Assembly: GCA_028280205.1 (NCBI GenBank)
Contig: JANQME010000140.1
Span: forward strand, 1 to 8,243
From: Longimicrobiales bacterium
GTDB taxonomy: Bacteria > Gemmatimonadota > Gemmatimonadetes > Longimicrobiales > Gaopeijiaceae
Reading direction: 5' to 3'
DNA length: 8,243 bases
A program made the position numbers and the translations under genes. The notes under the pieces are model-generated. The model was not told the origin of the DNA. It saw only the letters and a program-made list of their open reading frames with translations, and ran no database searches. Below, piece after piece: positions 1 to 6,537 of the stretch (the first letter of the stretch is position 1; each line of letters begins with the position of its first letter).

Positions 1-1612
1 CCACCGGGACCCCGAGCTCCCGGGCCCGGTGCACCTGGACGTCGTTGAGGTCGAGACGGTTCGGGTTCGCGTTCAGCTCGACCGCCACGCCGCGCTCGGC
101 CGCGGCGGCCAGCACCGTCTCGACGTCCATCGTGAACGGCTCTCGGCGGTTGATGCGGCGCCCCGTCGGGTGGGCGAGGATGTCGACGGAAGGGTGCTCG
201 ATGGCCCGCAGGACGCGGTCGGTGATCGTCTTCCGATCCTGGTTCGTGTAGAGGTGGACGGAGACCACGACCACGTCGAGCTCCGCGAGGATCTCGTCCG
301 GGAAGTCGAGCGACCCGTCCTCGAGAATGTCCACCTCGGCGCTCCGGAAGATCTCGATGCCCGGCACGCGCTCGCGCACCTGGTCGAGCTCCACCCACTG
401 CTCACGGGCGCGCTCGGGCGTGAGGCCCTGCACCATCGCCATCGCCTGGGTGTGGTCGGTGACGGCGATGTACTCGTAGCCGAGGTCGCGGCACGCCTTC
501 GCCATCTCTTCCAATGACACCTTCCCGTCGCTCCACGTGGAGTGCATCTGCAGGTCGCCCCGGATGTCGTCGAGCTCGACGAGCTCGGGCAGCGCTCCGG
601 TGCGTGCCGCCTCGACCTCCCCCCGGTTCTCGCGCAGCTCCGGTGTGACCCACGTCATGCCGAGCACCCGGTAGACGTCCTCCTCCGTCTCGCCCGCGAG
701 ATACTCGCCTTCCTCCTTGCCCATCTCGGACGGGTTTACGCCCTCCGGCACGCGGAAGACGCCCCATTCGTTCACGCGTAGGCCGTCGCGGACGGCGCGC
801 GTGCGCACCGCGACGTTGTGCTCCTTCGAGCCCGTGAAGTACTGGAGCGCCGCTCCGAACGAGCGCGCCGGGATGACCCGCAGGTCGACCTGGAGGCCGG
901 AGTGAAGCACGATGCTCCCCTTCGTCGGGCCCGCCCCTTCGACCCGCGCCGCACCGTCGTACGCGACGAAGTGGTCCACCACCGGCGTGCCGTCGCCCTC
1001 GAAGCGAGCGAGCAGGTCGACGTCACCGATCGTCTCCTTCCTACGCCGCAGGCTACCCGCTACCTGTACCTCCTCGACCCCGTCGATGGCTTCGACGTAC
1101 TCGAGCAGACCGGCGATGAGCTGCTCGACCTCGTGGATCTGGAACCGGCCCGTGTGCTTGCGGTGGTCCTCGATCGCACGGCGGATCTTGTCGACGCTCT
1201 TCTGTCCGAAGCCGTCGAGCTCCTGTACGGCCCCACGCTCGATCTGCTCCTCGAGATCACCTACGGTCCGGATGTCGAGCTGCTCGAAGAGCTTCTTCGC
1301 CTTCTTCGGCCCGACGCCCTCCAGCCGCACGAGCTCCACGAGCGTTTCCGGGATCTCGGCAGTGACCTCCTCGAGGCGCGTGATGCGCCCGGTCTCGAAG
1401 AGCTCCTCGATATGCGTGGCGACGCTCTTGCCCACGTCGGGCAGCTCGGTCAGGTCCTCGCCGGCCTCGACCATCGCCGAGAGCGGCCGACCCAGGGACT
1501 CGATCGTGTTCACCGCGTTGCGGTAGGCGCGGATACGGAAGTGATTGGCACCCTGGATTTCGAGCAGGTCCGCCAGCGTGGTGAGCATCCGAGCGACGTC
1601 GAGGTTCTCCAT
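1..1612 (-). CDS. polX: DNA polymerase/3'-5' exonuclease PolX (family X polymerase + PHP domain), 3' end cut by window edge
   Basis: Family X DNA polymerase fused to a PHP phosphoesterase domain; the family fills short gaps in repair, and the PHP part supplies 3'-5' exonuclease or end-processing activity. Reading leftward from ATG at 1612 gives 537 stop-free residues. Helix-hairpin-helix motifs lie near residues 54-68 (LPDVGKSVATHI), 97-108 (LEGVGPKKAKKL) and 132-143 (LDGFGQKSVDKI). The polymerase active site is GSLRRRKETIGDVDLL (catalytic D197, D199) with the third Asp at D243 (QVDLRVIP), and YFTGSKEHN follows at 258-266. The PHP domain begins near 350 with GDLQMHSTWSDG, then VTDHT (D386, H387), AEVDIL (E426), SVHLY (H453), ILAHPTGR (H481) and ELNANPNRLDL (513-522). 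Family members are about 570-580 aa, so roughly 35-40 C-terminal residues, including the expected final D-x-H metal motif, lie outside the window. It sits 70 bp downstream of ligA and is probably cotranscribed with it. Confidence 0.95.
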   Translation of the reverse strand, partial: MENLDVARMLTTLADLLEIQGANHFRIRAYRNAVNTIESLGRPLSAMVEAGEDLTELPDVGKSVATHIEELFETGRITRLEEVTAEIPETLVELVRLEGVGPKKAKKLFEQLDIRTVGDLEEQIERGAVQELDGFGQKSVDKIRRAIEDHRKHTGRFQIHEVEQLIAGLLEYVEAIDGVEEVQVAGSLRRRKETIGDVDLLARFEGDGTPVVDHFVAYDGAARVEGAGPTKGSIVLHSGLQVDLRVIPARSFGAALQYFTGSKEHNVAVRTRAVRDGLRVNEWGVFRVPEGVNPSEMGKEEGEYLAGETEEDVYRVLGMTWVTPELRENRGEVEAARTGALPELVELDDIRGDLQMHSTWSDGKVSLEEMAKACRDLGYEYIAVTDHTQAMAMVQGLTPERAREQWVELDQVRERVPGIEIFRSAEVDILEDGSLDFPDEILAELDVVVVSVHLYTNQDRKTITDRVLRAIEHPSVDILAHPTGRRINRREPFTMDVETVLAAAAERGVAVELNANPNRLDLNDVQVHRARELGVPV

Positions 1613-1617
1613 CAGCG

Positions 1618-1621
1618 CCTC
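1618..1621 (-). promoter_or_regulatory. Ribosome binding site of polX
   Basis: On the minus strand GAGG lies 5 bases before the ATG at 1612. The polX frame stays open back towards the ligA stop and a CTG codon directly precedes the ATG, so this site supports ATG 1612 as the start. Confidence 0.5.
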
Positions 1622-1682
1622 GTCCCGCCGACCACGCGGGCGTGCACCGGCGTCGCACTCCCGGAGTCCGCCACCGGGTGCC

Positions 1683-3716
1683 TCACGCCTCCTCCAGCGA
1701 GCCGCCGTGCTCGGCCAACCGCGCACGGAAGTCTTCGAAGCCGAGCACCTCGACGCCGAGCCTCTCGGCCTTCTCCAGCTTCGAGCCGGCGTTCTCGCCC
1801 GCCACGACGAAAGCGGTCTTCTTCGACACCGAGCCGGACGTCTTCCCACCCACCCTCCGCCACGCAGTCTCGGCCACGACGCGCGCCACCGGGATCGTGC
1901 CCGTGAAGACGACGGTGCCGAGGTCGGGGAGCTCCTCGTCGGGGACGTCGACCGTCTGTGGCTCGACACCCCGCGACAGGAGTGCGTCGATCGCTTCGGT
2001 GTTGCGTTCGTCGGCGAAGAAGCCGGTGATCGCCTCACTCATGCGTGGGCCGATCCCGTCCACCTCCGTCAGCGCCTCCGGCGTCGCGTCGCGGATCGCC
2101 GCGAAGCTCCCGAAGCGCTCGGCGAGCGTGCGCGCCACGGTCACTCCCACCTCGGGGATGCCCAGAGCGATGAGGAAGCGTCGAAGGTCCGGCTTCCGCG
2201 TGGACCGGATCGCCTCGACGAGCGCCGTGGCGGACTTCTCCGCGAAGCCGTCGAGCTCCGTGAGCTGTTCGGGCTCCAGGTCGTAGAGCTCCGCGAGCCG
2301 GTGCACGAGGCCTCGCTCCACGAGCAGGTTGGCGGTCTCCTCGCCCAGACCCTCGATATCGAGCGCGCGGCGCGACCCGAAGTGCACCAGGCGCCCCTTG
2401 AGCTGCGCGGCGCAGCCGAAGCGGTTCGGACAGACGAGCCGGGGCCCATCCTCATGGACCTCCGTCCCGCACACCGGGCAAACGGACGGCATCTCGAAGG
2501 GGGGCGAGCGATCCTCGCCGGGCTCGACCACTTCGACCACCTGGGGGATCACGTCGCCGGCGCGCTGGATGCGGACCGTATCGTGCTCGCGCAGGTCCTT
2601 GCGCTTCAGCTCCTCGCGGTTGTGCAGCGAGGCGCGCGCGACCGTCACTCCACCCACGACGACCGGCCGGAGCCAGGCGACCGGTGTGAGCACGCCCGTC
2701 CGACCGACCTGGACGTCGATCTTTTCGATGACCGTGATCTCCTGGCGGGGCGCGAACTTGTAGGCGAGCGCCCAACGCGGGTGGTGCGAGGTTGCACCCA
2801 TTGCGCGGCGCGCAGCCAGGTCGTCGAGCTTGATCACCACTCCGTCGATCTCGTAGTCGAGCTCGTCGCGCTCGGACTCGTACGCCGCATGATATGCGCA
2901 TATCTCGTCGACCGAGGACGCGGTCTCGATGCGCTCGGGCACCCGGAAGCCCCAGTCGCGGATTGCCTGCACGCCATCGGTATCGGTGGCGAACGACGCG
3001 CCCTCCACGGCCAGCACGTCGAAGACCAGGACATCGAGCTTGCGCGACGCCGTGACGCGCGAGTCGAGCTGGCGGATCGCTCCGGCGGCCGAGTTGCGGG
3101 GGGAAGCGTACGGCTCCCGGCCGGACTCGATCAGCGACTGATTGAAGTCGGCGAAGTCCGGGATGTACATGAGGACCTCGCCGCGCAGCGAGAGAACCGC
3201 GGGAGCGGGCCGCACGTCGGTGCGCAGCCGGAGCGGGACGGAGCGGATCGTGCGGATGTTCTCCGTCACGCCTTCGCCCCGTCGACCGTCGCCGCGCGTG
3301 ACGGCCCGCGCCAGCACGCCGTCTACATACACCAGCTCGATCGAGGCGCCGTCCAGCTTCGGCTCGAGGATGTAGACGGGCTCGACCCCTTCACCGAGCG
3401 CCTTACGGACCCGCTCGTCGAAACGCGCCACATCCTCCGGCTTCTCCGACGAGTCGAGCGAGAGGAGAGGAGCCACGTGCTCCACCGTCTCGAAGGCGTC
3501 CTGCGGAGGTGCCCCCACCCGTTGCGTGGGAGAGTCCGCGGACGCGAGCTCGGGATGCTCGGCCTCCAGCGTTTGAAGGCGTCGGAACATCCGGTCGTAC
3601 TCCGCGTCGCCGATCTCCGGCCGGGCCTCGACGTGGTAGAGATGGTTGTGGCGACGCAGCTCGGCGCGGAGCTCCTCGGCTTCGCGGACTGCGTCGGCAG
3701 GGGGCTTGGACGCCAC
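1683..3716 (-). CDS. ligA: NAD-dependent DNA ligase LigA
   Basis: Seals 5'-phosphate/3'-OH nicks in replication and repair using NAD+. The product is 677 aa, matching the usual length of about 670, and all domains are present. The Ia region is at about 8-65, with the NAD/NMN-binding stretch LYHVEARPEIGDAEYD. The adenylation domain carries the catalytic lysine in EPKLDG (K120), RGDGRRGEGVTENIRTI, ASPRNSAAGAIRQLD and DGVVIKLDD. The OB fold includes VGRTGVLTPVAWL. A four-cysteine zinc finger uses C413, C416, C429 and C435. Helix-hairpin-helix repeats cover about 442-565, and a BRCT domain covers about 597-677 (TVVFTGTI, then SVSKKTAFVVAGENAGSKL). I chose GTG at 3716 because it gives the normal short N-terminus before the first conserved helix; no ATG lies near it and the frame stays open far upstream without family similarity. 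No clear Shine-Dalgarno precedes it. First gene of the ligA-polX pair. Confidence 0.96.
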   Translation of the reverse strand: MASKPPADAVREAEELRAELRRHNHLYHVEARPEIGDAEYDRMFRRLQTLEAEHPELASADSPTQRVGAPPQDAFETVEHVAPLLSLDSSEKPEDVARFDERVRKALGEGVEPVYILEPKLDGASIELVYVDGVLARAVTRGDGRRGEGVTENIRTIRSVPLRLRTDVRPAPAVLSLRGEVLMYIPDFADFNQSLIESGREPYASPRNSAAGAIRQLDSRVTASRKLDVLVFDVLAVEGASFATDTDGVQAIRDWGFRVPERIETASSVDEICAYHAAYESERDELDYEIDGVVIKLDDLAARRAMGATSHHPRWALAYKFAPRQEITVIEKIDVQVGRTGVLTPVAWLRPVVVGGVTVARASLHNREELKRKDLREHDTVRIQRAGDVIPQVVEVVEPGEDRSPPFEMPSVCPVCGTEVHEDGPRLVCPNRFGCAAQLKGRLVHFGSRRALDIEGLGEETANLLVERGLVHRLAELYDLEPEQLTELDGFAEKSATALVEAIRSTRKPDLRRFLIALGIPEVGVTVARTLAERFGSFAAIRDATPEALTEVDGIGPRMSEAITGFFADERNTEAIDALLSRGVEPQTVDVPDEELPDLGTVVFTGTIPVARVVAETAWRRVGGKTSGSVSKKTAFVVAGENAGSKLEKAERLGVEVLGFEDFRARLAEHGGSLEEA

Positions 3717-3752
3717 GGCGGAGACGGGGCTGATGGGCGCGGACGGCCGAGA

Positions 3753-3758
3753 AGTATA
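3753..3758 (-). promoter_or_regulatory. Candidate -10 element of the ligA-polX operon
   Basis: The minus strand reads TATACT, 5 of 6 matches to TATAAT, about 36 bases upstream of the ligA GTG. A start site near 3746 would leave a leader of roughly 30 bases. No convincing -35 box is visible 16-18 bases upstream; that stretch is GGCCG-rich. A short AT-containing island in very GC-rich DNA makes the call plausible but not secure. Confidence 0.35.
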
Positions 3759-3770
3759 CGCGATGGGATG

Positions 3771-3786
3771 CTCGGCGGCCGCCGAG
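3771..3786. repeat. Perfect 16-bp palindrome in the divergent promoter region
   Basis: CTCGGCGGCCGCCGAG is its own reverse complement, with no mismatch and no spacer. It lies between the divergent starts of ligA and the plug-like protein, just upstream of the ligA -10 candidate, where an operator could act on either direction. GC-only palindromes arise by chance more easily in DNA of this composition, and no regulator gene is adjacent, so function is unproven. Confidence 0.4.
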
Positions 3787-3827
3787 TACTCACACCGCGA
3801 CCCGCGCCCTCGGACGAACGGCCACCC

Positions 3828-3858
3828 CTGAAACCTGCGCCTGACCGCAACGTATCGT
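3828..3858 (+). promoter_or_regulatory. Candidate promoter directly before the plug-like gene
   Basis: CTGAAA (3828-3833, 4 of 6 to TTGACA) and TATCGT (3853-3858, 4 of 6 to TATAAT) are separated by 19 bases, slightly long for a sigma-70 promoter. The -10 candidate ends only 5 bases before the ATG at 3864, so transcription would begin at or beside the start codon. No Shine-Dalgarno is seen before this ATG. Both boxes are imperfect. Confidence 0.25.
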
Positions 3859-3863
3859 GTGGC

Positions 3864-4742
3864 ATGCATCGCCGAGGCTTCCTCCAAGGTCTGATCGTGC
3901 TCGCGATGAGCGGGCTGCCCGCCGGGATCGCGGCGCAGTCGGCACGCGTCGCGGTCGTCGACGCGATCACCTCTGCGCCGGTGGGCGGCGCCTTCGTGAG
4001 CCTCCTCGAAGGGACCAATCCCGTTAGCGTCTCCGAGACGGACGCGGACGGCCGCGTCGAGCTTCAGGCCGATGGGTCCGGAGACTTCACCCTCACCGTA
4101 CGAGCCCTCGGGTACCGAGACTTCACCTCCGAGACGCTCACGTTGAGCGTGGGCGAGTACGTCGAGCTCGAAGTGCGGATGGGCGTCGATGCCCTCCCTC
4201 TGGAGCCACTCGTGGTGGTGGCCTCCGGGCGCATGCTGTCGCGCGCGATGGAGGGGTTCGAGCGGCGGCGGGCGGACCCTACGCTCGGCGGTTCGTACCT
4301 GACACGGGCGGAGATCGAGCGCCGACCGATCGCGAGCCCGACGGAGCTCCTGTACGCGCTCCCGAGCGTCAGCGTCCAGCCCATCATGACCCTCGACAGC
4401 CCCTACGCGCAGGAGCGGAACCTGATCTGGTTCCCGAACAGCCGGAACAGGGCGGTGAACCCGGGCGCCTGTCTCGCCGAGGTGTACGTGGACGGGGTTC
4501 GGGTGCAGCAGTCCTTGGGCACGTCGGTCGACGACCTGGTCACGGCTTCGCTGCTCGAGGGCGTGGAGGTCTACCCGCGGGCGTTCGCCGCCCCCGCCGA
4601 GTTTCGCGGCACCGGAGAGTGCGGCGTGGTCCTTCTCTGGACGAAGGAGCCGGAGAGCTCGCGCGGGAGCTGGGGCTGGAAGCGGATCCTGACCGGGGGG
4701 GCGCTGCTCGGGCTCCTCGTCGGCATCGCGGTGGTCGGCTGA
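3864..4742 (+). CDS. Exported carboxypeptidase-regulatory-like / TonB plug-like protein without beta-barrel
   Basis: A 292-aa exported protein resembling the N-terminal part of TonB-dependent receptors. Residues 1-24 form a signal peptide starting MHRRGFLQG (Tat-like twin arginine), with likely cleavage IAA/Q25. Residues 27-105 look like a carboxypeptidase regulatory-like beta-sandwich: VVDAITSAPVGGAFVSL, TDADGRVEL, LTVRALGYRDF. Residues 145-260 resemble a plug domain: YLTRAEIERR, TELLYALPSV, YVDGV, LLEGVEVYPRAFAAPAEF and GTGECGVVLLWTK. C203 and C253 are the only cysteines and could form a disulfide. There is no transmembrane barrel. Instead the protein ends in a hydrophobic stretch, 275-291, with GxxxGxxxG spacing. 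The frame is open far upstream opposite ligA; ATG 3864 was chosen because the signal peptide begins there, and an in-frame ATG at 3768 would bury it. Proteins of this plan are, from memory, frequent in Gemmatimonadota; their role is not known to me. Divergent from ligA. Confidence 0.78.
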   Translation: MHRRGFLQGLIVLAMSGLPAGIAAQSARVAVVDAITSAPVGGAFVSLLEGTNPVSVSETDADGRVELQADGSGDFTLTVRALGYRDFTSETLTLSVGEYVELEVRMGVDALPLEPLVVVASGRMLSRAMEGFERRRADPTLGGSYLTRAEIERRPIASPTELLYALPSVSVQPIMTLDSPYAQERNLIWFPNSRNRAVNPGACLAEVYVDGVRVQQSLGTSVDDLVTASLLEGVEVYPRAFAAPAEFRGTGECGVVLLWTKEPESSRGSWGWKRILTGGALLGLLVGIAVVG

Positions 4743-4849
4743 GGCAACCACCCCACGCTCCTGGTGGCGCAACCCGCTCATCGGTCGGAAGTTACGGTCC
4801 TCGGCTTCCCACCGGCCCTCGGAGGGCGCCGCTCAACTCCAGGATCATC

Positions 4850-4854
4850 GGAGG
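4850..4854 (+). promoter_or_regulatory. Ribosome binding site of the amidohydrolase gene
   Basis: GGAGG lies 4 bases before ATG 4859. A second in-frame ATG at 4868 would be 13 bases away, so the site favours the first. It is the clearest Shine-Dalgarno in the window. Confidence 0.65.
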
Positions 4855-4858
4855 CACG

Positions 4859-6511
4859 ATGAAGCTGATGAACTCGGCGACCCGCGCCGCTCGCGCCGGC
4901 GTGCTCGCCACCGCTGCGCTCCTCCTCGGGGCGGCCGGCCTCGCCGCCCAACTGGATGGCATGGAAGAGACGAACCGCCGCGGTGCCGACGAGGGCGACG
5001 GCCCGCACGAGCGCCTCATCCTGCGCGGGGGCACGTACATCGACGGGGCCGGCTCTCCGCCGCTCGGGCCCGTCGACATCGTGGTCGAGAACGACCGCAT
5101 CGTCGAGATCCGGGCGGTCGGCTTCCCCATGGCGCCCATCAACGAGGAGCGACGGCCGGACGGTGCGACGCAGGAGATCGACGTCTCCGGCATGTACATC
5201 CTGCCGGGCTTCGTCGACATGCACGCCCACACCGGAGGCGCGGGCAAGGCGCCGCAAGCCGAGTACGTGCACAAGCTCTGGATGGGGCATGGGATCACGA
5301 CCTCTCGCGGCGTGGGGCACGGGCCGATGATGTGGGCCCTCGAGCAGAAGGCCCTCTCGGAAGCGAACGAGATCGTCGCGCCACGCATGTTCACCTACGC
5401 CCGTCCGGGTGAGGGGTGGGGCCGCGGCCCCGTCACCTCGCCGGAGCTGGCTCGCGAGTGGGTGCGATGGGCCGTGGACGTCGACGTACGCGGTGCGCAG
5501 ATCGACGGTCTGAAGCTGGCAGGGTCCGTTCTGGCACCCGCGATCATGGAGGCGCTCATCGACGAGGCGCACCAGCACGGCCTCGGCACCGTGTCCCACC
5601 TGTCGCAGACGGGCGTGGCGCGCATGAACGCCCTCGACGCGGCCGAGCTCGGCCTCGACATGATGACCCACTACTACGGGCTCTTCGAGGCCCTCTTCGA
5701 GGATCAGACGATCCAGGACTTCCCCTTCGACTACAACTACCAGAACGAGCAGCACCGCTTCGGGCAGGTCGGCCGCCTCTGGAACCAGGCCGCCGAGCCG
5801 GGCTCGGAGACGTGGAACGCGCTCATCGATCGCTTCCTGGAGCTCGACTACGGGATCGATCCGACGATGACGATCTACGAGGCGAGCCGGGACGTGATGC
5901 GCGCCCGCGAGGCCGAGTGGCACGAGGAGTACACGATGCCCGCCCAGTGGGACTTCTACCAGCCGAGCAGGCAGGCCCACGGCTCGTACTGGTTCTACTG
6001 GACGACCGAGGACGAGTACCACTGGCAGCAGTTCTTCAAGAAGTGGATGACGTTCCTGAACGACTACAAGAACGCCGGCGGAATCGTGACGACGGGCTCT
6101 GATTCGGGCTTCATCTACAAGCTCTACGGCTTCGACTACATCCGTGAGCTGGAGCTCCTGCGCGAGGCCGGCTTCAACCCGCTCGAGGTGATCCGGGCCG
6201 CGACGTACCACGGCTCGCTCCAACTCCACAAGCCGAAGGGGATGGAGAACGACCTGCAGTTCGGCGTGCTCGAGGTCGGTGCGAAGGCCGACATGGTCGT
6301 CGTCGAGGAGAACCCACTCGAGAACCTGAAGGTGCTCTACGGGACCGGGACGCCGCGGCTCAACGACGAGACCGGCGAGGTCGAGCGGGTGGGCAGCATC
6401 AAGTACACGATCAAGGACGGGATCGTCTACGACGCGCAGCAGCTCCTGGCCGACGTCCGCGAGATGGTGCGCGAAGCGAAGGAGCGGGCGGTCATGGACA
6501 TGGACCAGTAG
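4859..6511 (+). CDS. Exported metal-dependent amidohydrolase (imidazolonepropionase / Xaa-Pro dipeptidase-like)
   Basis: Hydrolase of the amidohydrolase superfamily acting outside the cytoplasm; family members cut C-N bonds in cyclic amides or dipeptides, and the substrate here is unknown. The 550-aa product has a signal peptide (residues 1-30, hydrophobic core VLATAALLLGAAGLAA, likely cleavage before Q31). A small N-terminal beta-sandwich half follows (ILRGGTYIDGAGSPPLG, VENDRIVEI). The strand PGFVDMHAHTG gives metal ligands H122 and H124. K219 in DGLKLAG is the candidate carboxylated bridging lysine. H247 (VSHLSQTG), H271 (MTHYYG) and D415 (TTGSDSG) complete the set for a two-metal site. 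The C-terminal strands LEVGAKADMVVVEENPLENL close the second half of the sandwich. It is longer than the usual 400-450 aa, partly because of an aromatic-rich insert at about 350-400. The next gene follows after 26 bp on the same strand, which suggests cotranscription. Confidence 0.9.
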   Translation: MKLMNSATRAARAGVLATAALLLGAAGLAAQLDGMEETNRRGADEGDGPHERLILRGGTYIDGAGSPPLGPVDIVVENDRIVEIRAVGFPMAPINEERRPDGATQEIDVSGMYILPGFVDMHAHTGGAGKAPQAEYVHKLWMGHGITTSRGVGHGPMMWALEQKALSEANEIVAPRMFTYARPGEGWGRGPVTSPELAREWVRWAVDVDVRGAQIDGLKLAGSVLAPAIMEALIDEAHQHGLGTVSHLSQTGVARMNALDAAELGLDMMTHYYGLFEALFEDQTIQDFPFDYNYQNEQHRFGQVGRLWNQAAEPGSETWNALIDRFLELDYGIDPTMTIYEASRDVMRAREAEWHEEYTMPAQWDFYQPSRQAHGSYWFYWTTEDEYHWQQFFKKWMTFLNDYKNAGGIVTTGSDSGFIYKLYGFDYIRELELLREAGFNPLEVIRAATYHGSLQLHKPKGMENDLQFGVLEVGAKADMVVVEENPLENLKVLYGTGTPRLNDETGEVERVGSIKYTIKDGIVYDAQQLLADVREMVREAKERAVMDMDQ

Positions 6512-6537
6512 GGCTGACGAGCCGTCCCCCGACCGGC

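Noticed and set aside
29..1906. Plus-strand open frames of up to 362 codons across the left end
   Set aside because: They lie opposite polX, whose minus-strand frame translates without interruption and shows all expected PolX motifs.
1545..3863. Plus-strand frame open for about 2.3 kb opposite ligA, running in frame into the plug-like gene
   Set aside because: It is codon-aligned antisense to ligA, where GC-biased third positions rarely create stops. Its translation has no domain-like pattern, whereas LigA on the other strand is complete. The real plus-strand gene begins at the signal peptide at 3864.
4748..4767. CCACC/GGTGG hairpin just after the plug-like gene as a terminator
   Set aside because: Only a 5-bp stem with a 10-base loop and no following T-run; too weak to call an intrinsic terminator.
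4815..4827. GCCCTC/GAGGGC small hairpin in the leader of the amidohydrolase gene as an attenuator or riboswitch
   Set aside because: A single short stem with no conserved riboswitch core and no alternative pairing with the ribosome binding site was visible.
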